Assembly (NCBI GenBank): GCA_046160865.1
Contig: JBJXHG010000040.1
Span: 57,100-121,099 of the forward strand
Length of the DNA stretch: 64,000 nt
Direction of reading: 5' to 3'
Source of the DNA: JBJXHG01 sp046160865
Lineage (GTDB): Bacteria > Planctomycetota > UBA1135 > GCA-002686595
Made by a program: the position numbers and the translations under genes. Of this stretch, positions 1-7,328 are shown in pieces; within the stretch, counting starts at the first letter, position 1; each line of letters starts with the position of its first letter. The notes below the pieces were generated by a model. The model saw only the letters and a list, made by a program, of their open reading frames with translations, was not told the DNA's origin and made no database searches.

Positions 1-423
1 TCCGGCGATGAGCTTTGCTTGCTGCACCCAGGCCGTACCGCTGCGCTGAAAGACGTAGACCGCACCTGCATCGCTCGCGTTCGAATGGTTCGCATTCGGC
101 GTGCCGATCGCGATCGTGTCGCCGTCGATCGCGACGCTGTGGCCGAAGACCTCTTCGTTCGCCGGATCGCTCGCGATCAACATGGGCTCCTCGATCCACG
201 TCGCGCCCGAACGCGTGAACACGTATGCGGCACCTGGGTTCGTGAAGCCAGAGTGATCCTTCGACTCTGCCCCGACGACCACGGTGTCGCCCGAGATCGC
301 CGCCGTGGTTGCAAAGCGCGCACTCACCGTTCCTGCGGGTAGGAAGCGCGCCTCCTCGAACGGGATCCACGGATCGTTCACCGACGGCGCCAGCGAGGCG
401 AGCAAGAGCAGGATGGAGCTCAT
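1..423 (-). CDS. Secreted FG-GAP repeat protein, N-terminal part (runs off the window)
   Basis: The reading frame starts with ATG at 423 and stays open to base 1, giving 141 codons, so the C-terminus is missing. A GGAGG about 8 bases upstream supports the start. The N-terminus (MSSILLLLASLAPSV) is a short signal peptide. Two repeats follow of the form S-V-A-I-D-G-D-T-I-A-I-G, each followed by G-A-x-Y-V-F-x-R-S-G-x-x-W, which is the FG-GAP (integrin alpha-like) blade seen in secreted planctomycete proteins. The repeats match those in the protein at 10201-12396, but here they begin right after the signal peptide, without the extra N-terminal domain of about 190 residues. It is divergent from the beta-helix gene at 646, the same arrangement as at 10201-14549. 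By analogy it may end with the Cys-rich module; this cannot be seen here. A surface or extracellular structural role is inferred. Confidence 0.8.
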   Translation of the reverse strand, partial: MSSILLLLASLAPSVNDPWIPFEEARFLPAGTVSARFATTAAISGDTVVVGAESKDHSGFTNPGAAYVFTRSGATWIEEPMLIASDPANEEVFGHSVAIDGDTIAIGTPNANHSNASDAGAVYVFQRSGTAWVQQAKLIAG

Positions 424-645
424 CGGAAGAACCTCCGGTCAGGTGGAAGGTCGAAGCGAAGCACTACCAAGAATACCAGCAACGCCAGACCACGCTCCCG
501 TGCTCCTGCCACAGCGTCCCGAGCGGGATCGTGTCCGCAACCAGCGGTGGATCCGGAAATTTGAACCTGCGCCCTTTTCGGCTCCGTGTGGGTGTCGTCG
601 CATGTCGTTGCACACTCACCACCCGGACGAAGGAGGAATCTCTCA

Positions 646-2493
646 ATGCTCGCATTCACCGCCGTCGGATCGCGTTTCGCCATGTTGGCTGTCGTGATCC
701 TCTCGCTGATCATCCCATTGAAAGCCCAAGGGCCAATCATGTACGTGCCCAAGGAAAAGTGGGTCAACGCCGAAACCGGCAACGACTTCACGAACAACGG
801 ATCGTTCCGGTTCCCATGGCGCACGGTGACGCACGCGCTCGACGAGGCCCGCTGCGATCCGAACATCAAGTGGATCCGCATCCTGTACACGGACACTCCG
901 ATCGCGCCGGCGTCGGCTGCTGCTTCCGTTCACGCACCTTCGTCCTGCACTCCGTCGTTCACGTGCACCGCGAGTGCACTTGCACCGGATTACGGCGATC
1001 CGGCGAACGGCGGCAACCCGGCACTCCCGGGCCAGGAACCGTGCGATGCCTTCCCGCTCGATCTGCCACCGGGAGTAGAGCTGATTGGAGTGCCACAACC
1101 AGGCACCGGCCGCAAACCGCGGCTGTCGATCAACGAGACCGTTCCAGGGACGACCAGCATCAAGACCAACTACGGTTGGACCAGCGCATTCGTGCCCTCT
1201 GGAAAAAGGCGACCCTTGATCGTCGCCCACGACAACTGCGTTGTCTCGAACCTCGAGCTCGATGGATCGACGTACATGCACAAGGACCTACAACAGTTCC
1301 AGGAGCTCGTTGGCATCTACGTTCGGAACGCCATCAACGTGCAGATTCGCGACTGCACCATCCGCGACATGTTCGACGGCGTCGTCTTCACCGACGAGAA
1401 CCCGGGTCACCCGCACACCACGACCACCGCGACGATCCAGAACTGCACGATCAGCGACTGCTTTCCCGGCTCTGCGCCAAACCCGTTTCCCGCGGACACC
1501 GTTGCGAACGTCGCAGCGCGTCACGATCGCGGCCATGCCGCGATCCGCGTGGAAGTGCTGACACTCTCGGCGACCGTCGCCGTCACGGCGACCAACTGCA
1601 CGCTCGAGCGCAATCACGACGGCGTGGAGACCGAATCCGGTGACGGGTTGAGCGAGTCGCTCATCGATCTCACGATGGACAGCTGCACGATCCAAGAGGG
1701 CGAGACGGGGATCGAGCTGATCTCGGGTGACATCGGCGCACCTTGCAACGTGCAAGTCAACGCGTGTCGCTTCCTCGACATCTACAATCGCAAGTCGTGC
1801 CTGGGCGGATATCAGTCAGCGACGGCGGCGGGAGGCTTCGCGGACACATCGGCCGCACTGTCGGGACGCAACAAGCTGTCGAACGTGTGGGTGCGCAACA
1901 GCACGTTCCGCAACTGCGCCAAGAGCTTGCACGCCGCCGGACCTGCGGGCGTGTATGACTTCGGGACGCCGTCCGACGCGGGCAACAACTCGTTTCTACT
2001 CGATTCGTTCGCCGGCTCTGGCGCGCTGCACATTCCAGCTCCGCTCGTTCCCGCTCCGGCCTGCAGTCCAGACGATCAGCCTTTGCGCGTCGTGATGATG
2101 CACGTGCGCGGCACCGAGGTGTGGGCGTGCGGCAATCGTTGGATCGACGACAACCAAGGCACGACGAACGCGGGCAACCCGGACGGCTGCATGGTTGTCG
2201 GATCTTGCGGCGGCCAAGCAGGCACGGTGTGCGTCGCGACGAACGCGCCTCCGCCGCTCACCGCAGCCGGCCTGAGCCCATCGGTGCTGCGCAACTTCAC
2301 AGTCGAAGACGTGACGTTCAACGCGCAGACCTACCCCGGCAAGATCCACTTCGGCGCGGCCTGTCCACCGGCGTGCCCGCTGCCTCCGTTGACACCGGAA
2401 CCGCCGTTCTGCTTGGCCGATGCGCCGTCATCGACCGCGGTTCCGTTCCCCGACTGTCCGAACTGCGCCACCTGTCCCGCCGGGTGTCCGTGA
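646..2493 (+). CDS. Secreted right-handed beta-helix protein
   Basis: 615 residues. The ATG at 646 has a perfect AAGGAGG 9 bases upstream, so I prefer it to an in-frame ATG at 586. Residues 1-30 form a signal peptide with a hydrophobic core (FAMLAVVILSLIIPL). The body carries short strands with repeated Asn, Asp and Cys of the form x-x-I-x-N-C-T-I-x-D/E-C, typical of parallel beta-helix (pectate-lyase-like) folds. The first mature segment (KWVNAETGND, then PWRT and THALDEAR) starts the first coil and is nearly shared with the paralogue at 12717. The C-terminus is a Pro/Cys-rich tail ending CPNCATCPAGCP. The many Cys residues suggest disulphides outside the cytoplasm. No catalytic residues could be assigned, so polysaccharide binding or lyase activity is only possible. 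The gene is divergent from the FG-GAP gene ending at 423. Confidence 0.82.
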   Translation: MLAFTAVGSRFAMLAVVILSLIIPLKAQGPIMYVPKEKWVNAETGNDFTNNGSFRFPWRTVTHALDEARCDPNIKWIRILYTDTPIAPASAAASVHAPSSCTPSFTCTASALAPDYGDPANGGNPALPGQEPCDAFPLDLPPGVELIGVPQPGTGRKPRLSINETVPGTTSIKTNYGWTSAFVPSGKRRPLIVAHDNCVVSNLELDGSTYMHKDLQQFQELVGIYVRNAINVQIRDCTIRDMFDGVVFTDENPGHPHTTTTATIQNCTISDCFPGSAPNPFPADTVANVAARHDRGHAAIRVEVLTLSATVAVTATNCTLERNHDGVETESGDGLSESLIDLTMDSCTIQEGETGIELISGDIGAPCNVQVNACRFLDIYNRKSCLGGYQSATAAGGFADTSAALSGRNKLSNVWVRNSTFRNCAKSLHAAGPAGVYDFGTPSDAGNNSFLLDSFAGSGALHIPAPLVPAPACSPDDQPLRVVMMHVRGTEVWACGNRWIDDNQGTTNAGNPDGCMVVGSCGGQAGTVCVATNAPPPLTAAGLSPSVLRNFTVEDVTFNAQTYPGKIHFGAACPPACPLPPLTPEPPFCLADAPSSTAVPFPDCPNCATCPAGCP

Positions 2494-2970
2494 CGATCTG
2501 CCGGACTCCGACGCAGCGCGCGAGCGGGAACCGCGTCGCACGAGGACGAGCGAGTTCCTCGGAATGGATGGCTGTCGGCCGTGCACAGCTTCGCCCGTCA
2601 TCGGTCGTCGTCGGCCGCCAGACCGAACTGACGTGAGATGGGGAGTCCGAACGCCGCGAACTTCCCAGCGCAACGCTCCTGCGGGAGCCGAGTGGATACG
2701 CACCGTGTTCGCGTCGCTGCAAAGGCGATCACCGTTCTCGACGATCGCATCGCCGCCGAAGCGGCGGCGCGAAGCGCGCGTCCCACAAGGAACGCGCTTC
2801 GCTCCAAGCGACGCGCGTTCCCGAGCGAATCGAAGCAATCCGCACACCGCGAGCCCGAGGTGTCACGGGGTCGTGCCGAACGATCACGCGAGCGCCGCCA
2901 CCATCGCAGTTCTATAACTGCGACCGGCCCAATCTCTCTCCGGCCCGACTACGGCGAATTCGCTCGGCCA
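2494..2970. other. Intergenic region between convergent genes
   Basis: No convincing gene is seen. The open frames here are Arg/Ser-rich and lack ribosome sites. A 6-bp GC stem with a CGAA loop lies at 2751-2766. It could help terminate the convergent genes that end at 2493 and 2971, but it is short and has no T-run. Confidence 0.4.
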
Positions 2971-4242
2971 TCACGGCCACTGCACCTGCACGCCGTTCGA
3001 CCAATTCGCGGTCGACGCGTTGCAGAAGTTCGCCGCCGCGTTCCGGTAGAAGAGCTGGTAGTAGCCGGCTTGCGCCGGAGCTTGTCCGGTTGCGACCGAG
3101 ACGGCCGTCGTCTGCAGCGTGTTCGGATACGTCCACGATCCGGACGGTGCGCCGCCGGTGCCGGCGTTGTGGCCACCGAAGCGCACGAGCGCACCGTCGA
3201 CGCAACGGATGCCGTCAGCCGACGCGATGCCGTTGAAGTTCGCGCCGTTGCCTTTGACGAGGAACCCAAAGCCGGCGTAGCTCGGACCGACCACGCACGT
3301 GAACTGCACCGTGTCGGGCACGACCGAACCGGCGGCGGAGAGCTCGGCTCCATCGAGATCGAACGAGTTCGCGCAGCCGTGGTTCGCGAGACCACTCGGA
3401 TTGGGCACGACGTTCGGCAACGCGCACGGGCACGGCGTCGACAGCGAGCCGTCGCCGGAGCAGAACGGCGGTGCGTCCAATGGAATCGGCGTGAACGTGA
3501 GCCCCGCGAGCCCGTCGGCGGTGCCCGACAGCGCTCCGACGAGCACCATCGCGCCCGTCGTCGTGTTCACGGTGTAGAGGTTGTTCGTCGTGCCGAGTCC
3601 GCTCGCGATGTACGCGATGCCGCTCATCGGATCGATCGCCATGCCCGCGACGCCGCCGTTCGGCGGCGGCACGAGGTTCACCGTGTTGATCACGGCCGCG
3701 TTCGCCTTGTTGACGTGGACGAGCGTCGTCGCTGCCGTGTCCACGCAGTACAAGTTGCCGAGGCTGTCGAACGCCATCGCCGAGAAGTCCTGCACACCGA
3801 GCACCGACCCAATGACGGTGCCGACTCCGTTCGACGTGTTGATCGTGAACAGCACGCCCGTTCCATCAACGGCGTAGAGCTTGCCTGACGTCGGGTCGAA
3901 CGCGATGTCGCCCTCGGTGCCGATGACCGGCGTCGTCGTCGCCACCGTAGTCGAAGCGCCGTTCGAGACGTTGACCGTGAACAGCGTGTTCGCGGTCGGC
4001 GTGCCGCCGGACTGCGTGACCCCGTACAGCGTTCCGCCGGGCGAATAGCAGATGCTCCAAGCCGTTCCTAGGTTCCTCGGGTTCGTGGCGGCTCCGTTCA
4101 CGGTGCTGATGTCGTAGAGCTTGCCGTCGCTGAAGCCGGAGCCGAGCAAGCCGGCTAGGGCGAGCTCCGGTGCTCCGATCACGATCGCCGCGATGAGCAA
4201 GCTCTGGGTCACGGATCGTGTCACATCGTGTCGAGTGTGCAT
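2971..4242 (-). CDS. Secreted beta-propeller-like protein with Cys-rich C-terminal module
   Basis: 423 residues from ATG 4242. A signal peptide is visible around residues 13-30 (SLLIAAIVIGAPELALA). Residues about 35-250 are repeats of the type x-x-L-Y-x-V-x-T-x-T-G-x-x-x-x-V-G with D-P-x-S-G-x-x-Y (for example AFDPTSGKLYAVDG), as in propeller folds that list measured values. Residues 260-423 form a 164-residue module starting FCSGDGS-(4)-CPC and GCANS, continuing with GIRCVDGA, SWTYPN and YYQLFYRN, and ending NWSNGVQVQWP at the last residue. The 164-residue module of the protein at 10201-12396 aligns to it without gaps. Six Cys positions recur in all four copies in this window. No enzymatic motif is seen. 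I infer an extracellular or surface location. The gene is divergent from the methyltransferase at 4390. Confidence 0.85.
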   Translation of the reverse strand: MHTRHDVTRSVTQSLLIAAIVIGAPELALAGLLGSGFSDGKLYDISTVNGAATNPRNLGTAWSICYSPGGTLYGVTQSGGTPTANTLFTVNVSNGASTTVATTTPVIGTEGDIAFDPTSGKLYAVDGTGVLFTINTSNGVGTVIGSVLGVQDFSAMAFDSLGNLYCVDTAATTLVHVNKANAAVINTVNLVPPPNGGVAGMAIDPMSGIAYIASGLGTTNNLYTVNTTTGAMVLVGALSGTADGLAGLTFTPIPLDAPPFCSGDGSLSTPCPCALPNVVPNPSGLANHGCANSFDLDGAELSAAGSVVPDTVQFTCVVGPSYAGFGFLVKGNGANFNGIASADGIRCVDGALVRFGGHNAGTGGAPSGSWTYPNTLQTTAVSVATGQAPAQAGYYQLFYRNAAANFCNASTANWSNGVQVQWP

Positions 4243-4389
4243 GGTCGTATCGTCCCGGTGTACTGGTGTGCGGCGCGAAGCGGGGTTCGCTCGATGCCGA
4301 AGAGTAATTGACGCGACGCGCCGCGCGGGGAGATCTATCCGATCGATTTCGCGACGGTCCGCCGCGCTGGGGGCTGCTAACCTCGTTCC

Positions 4390-5232
4390 GTGCACGCGCC
4401 GGCTTCGATCACCCTCCTCGACGGCCCCGTCGGCACCGAGCTGTGGGCGCGCGGCGTGTCGACGCGCTTGCCCGGCTGGAGCGCGCACGCGCTCGTCGAA
4501 GCGCCGGATGTGCTCGCGGCCATCCACCGCGACTACGCCTTCGCGGGCGCGACCGTGCACACGGCGAACACGTTCCGCACGAAGCAGCGCACGTTCCCGA
4601 GCGATTGGAAGGCGCTCGCGCGCGCGGCCGTCGCCCTGTGCCGCGACAACGTTCCGCCGCACCACAAGGTCGCCGGCAGCATCGCGCCGCTCGAGGACTG
4701 CTACCGACCCGACCTCTCCCCCGCCGAGCCGCGGCCGGAGCATCGCGAGCTCGCACGCGTTCTCGCTGCCATCGGCTGCGACGTGCTGCTTTGCGAGACG
4801 TTCCCGCACGTCGGCGAGGCGCTGGTCGCAGTCGAGGAAGCCGTCGCGACCGGCGTCGACACGTGGGTGTCGTTCACGGCGGGACCCGACGCGAATCTGC
4901 TGACGCCCGAGGAGATCGAGCGCGGTGCTCGCGAAGCCGTGCAGCGCGGTGCGAAGGCCGTGCTCGTGAACTGCGTGCCGGCGCCGAAGATGCTCGCGTT
5001 CGTCGAGCGCCTCGCGGACGCCGGCGTTCCGTTCGGCGCGTACGCGAACGCTGGATCCGCCGACGATGCGATCGGTTGGAAGAACGGACCCGACGAAGGT
5101 CCGGCGCGCTACGCCGATCTCGCCGAAGCGTGGATCCGCGCGGGCGCGACGCTCGTCGGCACGTGCTGCGGAACCGGGCCGAAGCACGTGGCGGAGCTTG
5201 CGAAGCGGTTCGGCGCAACCGCGCAGCGCTGA
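4390..5232 (+). CDS. Homocysteine S-methyltransferase family protein
   Basis: 280 residues from a GTG at 4390; no good ribosome site is visible and no better start was found. The N-terminus LLDGPVGTEL is the glycine-rich opening of the Pfam S-methyl-transferase (MmuM/BHMT/MetH N-terminal) fold. The three Zn-ligand cysteines of that family are present: one in VNCVP (about residue 197) and the CC pair in GTCCGTGPKHV near residue 260. The length fits the compact MmuM type of about 280-310 residues. The expected reaction is methyl transfer to homocysteine, or a related thiol, from a donor such as S-methylmethionine; the donor cannot be read from the sequence. It stands alone, convergent with the aldo/keto reductase ending at 5257 only 24 bases away. 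It is cytoplasmic. Confidence 0.82.
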   Translation: MHAPASITLLDGPVGTELWARGVSTRLPGWSAHALVEAPDVLAAIHRDYAFAGATVHTANTFRTKQRTFPSDWKALARAAVALCRDNVPPHHKVAGSIAPLEDCYRPDLSPAEPRPEHRELARVLAAIGCDVLLCETFPHVGEALVAVEEAVATGVDTWVSFTAGPDANLLTPEEIERGAREAVQRGAKAVLVNCVPAPKMLAFVERLADAGVPFGAYANAGSADDAIGWKNGPDEGPARYADLAEAWIRAGATLVGTCCGTGPKHVAELAKRFGATAQR

Positions 5233-5256
5233 CGCTCGCACGTCACGCGTCCGCGC

Positions 5257-6288
5257 TCACACGACGGGCGGATTGCGCTCCTCGAACGGACGCTGATGCC
5301 AGTACGGATACGCGCGCGCCGTCTCGCTCGCCTCGTCGAGGCGCTTCCGATGCTCGGGCGTCAGCGACCAGCCGAGCGCGCCGAGATTCTGGCGCAACTG
5401 CTCCTCGTTGCGCGCACCGATGACGACGGTCGACACCGTCGGACGATGGAAGAGCCAATTGAGCGCGACCTGCGGCACGGTCTTCTCCGCCTCGCGCGCG
5501 ACTTCGAGCAACACGTCGACGACGCGGTAGAGCAGCTCGTCCGGCACTTGCGGGCCGACGTCGGCCGCTTCCTTGCTCTGCAAGCGCGTGTTCGGCGGCG
5601 GCGGTTGTCCGCGACGGATCTTGCCCGTCAATCGGCCCCAACCGAGCGGGCTCCACACGACGCAACCGACACCCTGATCGACGCCGAGCGGCATGAGCTC
5701 CCACTCGTAGTCGCGCCCGACGAGCGAGTAGTACGCCTGATGCGCGACATAACGCGGCCAGCCGTGTCGCTCCGATGCCGCGAGCGACTTCATCAGGTGC
5801 CAACCCGAAAAGTTCGAGCAGCCGACGTAGCGGATCTTGCCCGCGCGCACGAGCGTGTCGAGCGTCGACAAGGTCTCCTCGACCGGCGTCTTCGCGTCGA
5901 ACGCGTGCAGCTGGAAGAGATCGATGCGATCGGTGCCGAGGCGCTTCAGCGCGGCGTCGACGCTGTTCGTGAGGTGGAAGCGCGACGAGCCGACGTCGTT
6001 CGCGCCCTTGCCGCTGCGGAAGGTCGCCTTCGTCGAGATCAGCACGCGCTCGCGCTTGCCGCGGATCGCTTGGCCGAGGATCTCCTCGGCCACTCCGTCG
6101 GAGTAGATGTCCGCCGAGTCGAACATGTTGAGCCCCGCGTCGAGCGCGATGTCGACGAGGCGCGTCGCCTCGGCGACGTCGGTCGTGCCGAAGCCCTTGA
6201 AGAGCGGCGTCGTGCCGCCGAACGTGCCCGTTCCGAGCGTGAGCAGCGGGACGTCGAGGCCGGAGCGGCCGAGCTGACGGTATTCCAT
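5257..6288 (-). CDS. Aldo/keto reductase
   Basis: 343 residues from ATG 6288 (MEYRQLGRSGLDVPLLTLG), the canonical start of AKR proteins. The catalytic tetrad of the (beta/alpha)8 AKR fold is visible: Asp and Tyr in FDSADIYSDG, Lys in VLISTKATF and His in DLFQLHAFD. A C-terminal cofactor segment (VSTVVIGARNEEQLRQNLGA) binds NADPH in this family. The length matches the AKR11/YajO-like group. It should reduce carbonyls with NAD(P)H in the cytoplasm; the substrate is unknown. It lies 64 bases downstream of a second, exported AKR on the same strand. It may be the last gene of a minus-strand run beginning with the FG-GAP protein at 12396. Confidence 0.88.
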   Translation of the reverse strand: MEYRQLGRSGLDVPLLTLGTGTFGGTTPLFKGFGTTDVAEATRLVDIALDAGLNMFDSADIYSDGVAEEILGQAIRGKRERVLISTKATFRSGKGANDVGSSRFHLTNSVDAALKRLGTDRIDLFQLHAFDAKTPVEETLSTLDTLVRAGKIRYVGCSNFSGWHLMKSLAASERHGWPRYVAHQAYYSLVGRDYEWELMPLGVDQGVGCVVWSPLGWGRLTGKIRRGQPPPPNTRLQSKEAADVGPQVPDELLYRVVDVLLEVAREAEKTVPQVALNWLFHRPTVSTVVIGARNEEQLRQNLGALGWSLTPEHRKRLDEASETARAYPYWHQRPFEERNPPVV

Positions 6289-6352
6289 GTGTGTCGATCT
6301 CCGAGCGATGAGGGGGCACGCGACAGAGTAGCAGGGACGCAGCGCGCCGCGA

Positions 6353-7312
6353 TCACGCGATCCAGGTCGCGATCTTCTCGCGCAGCTCTTCGTCCGGAAG
6401 GCGGCCGAAGCAGGCCTGCATGTTCTCGCGCACGTGCGCGACCTTCGAAGTCGCGGGGATCGCGCACGTGATCGCAGGATGCGACACGACGAACTTGAGC
6501 AGCACCTGCGACCACGCATCGCAATCGATCTCGCCCGCCCACTGCGGCAACGGCGCTCCGCGCAAGCGCTGGAGCAGCATCCCGCCGCCGAACGGACGGT
6601 TCGCGATCACGGCAACGCCGCGTTCGCGCGCGAGCGGGAGCACGGTCGACTCGGCCTCGCGCTCGCCGGCCGAGTAGTTGATCTGCACGAAGTCGATCAC
6701 CTGCGAGCCGAGCACGCGCTCGACGGCGGCGTGCGCACTCTCGGTGTAGTGCGTGACGCCGATGTAGCGCACGAGCTGCTCGCTCTTCCACGCGCGCAAC
6801 GTCTCCAGGTGTGTCGCCGCGTCGACGAGGTTGTGGACCTGCATCAGGTCGATGCGCGCACGGCGCAGCTTCTTCATCGACGCCTGCATCTGCGCGATGC
6901 CCGCGTCCTTGCCCGAGGTCCACACCTTGGTGGCGACGAACAGGCGCTCGAGCACGCCGAGCTCGCTCGCGAGCTCGCCGACGACTGCTTCCGAGCGGCC
7001 GTACATCGGCGACGAGTCGACGACTCTGCCCCCCTGCGCGACGAACTCGCGCAACACGTCGGCGAGCGGCGCGCGGTCGTCCTTCTGCGCGCCGACGTCG
7101 AACGTCTCCCACGTGCCGAGACCGATCACCGGCACCGTCTCGCCCGTCGAAGGGATCGCGCGCACGATCGGAGCACTCGTCGCCGGCATCGCCGTGCCCT
7201 CGCTCTTGCGGCTCGTCGTGCCGCACGCGGTTCCTAGCCACGCCGCCGCGTTCGCACCGAGCACGTGCAGCGCCTTGCGTCGATCGAATCCGCCGTCGCT
7301 TCGCTCGCTCAT
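6353..7312 (-). CDS. Tat-exported aldo/keto reductase, possible lipoprotein
   Basis: 319 residues from ATG 7312. A twin-arginine motif (DRRKALHVLG) precedes a weakly hydrophobic stretch ending LGTACG, which could be a lipobox, although the residue at -3 is Gly. After residue about 55 an AKR domain follows with Asp/Tyr in VVDSSPMYG, Lys in FVATKVW and His in DLMQVHNLVD, so the tetrad is complete. The C-terminal part (HPAITCAIPATSKVAHVREN) corresponds to the NADP-binding end. Tat export fits an enzyme folded with a nucleotide cofactor before transport. It differs from the cytoplasmic AKR next door mainly by the leader. It starts 16 bases after the kinase stop codon at 7329, so the two are probably co-transcribed. 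The substrate is unknown. Confidence 0.85.
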   Translation of the reverse strand: MSERSDGGFDRRKALHVLGANAAAWLGTACGTTSRKSEGTAMPATSAPIVRAIPSTGETVPVIGLGTWETFDVGAQKDDRAPLADVLREFVAQGGRVVDSSPMYGRSEAVVGELASELGVLERLFVATKVWTSGKDAGIAQMQASMKKLRRARIDLMQVHNLVDAATHLETLRAWKSEQLVRYIGVTHYTESAHAAVERVLGSQVIDFVQINYSAGEREAESTVLPLARERGVAVIANRPFGGGMLLQRLRGAPLPQWAGEIDCDAWSQVLLKFVVSHPAITCAIPATSKVAHVRENMQACFGRLPDEELREKIATWIA

Positions 7313-7328
7313 CTCGACTCGCTCCTGC

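Noticed and set aside
586..645. N-terminal extension of the first beta-helix protein from ATG 586
   Set aside because: The AAGGAGG site at 630-636 serves ATG 646, and the extension would hide the signal peptide.
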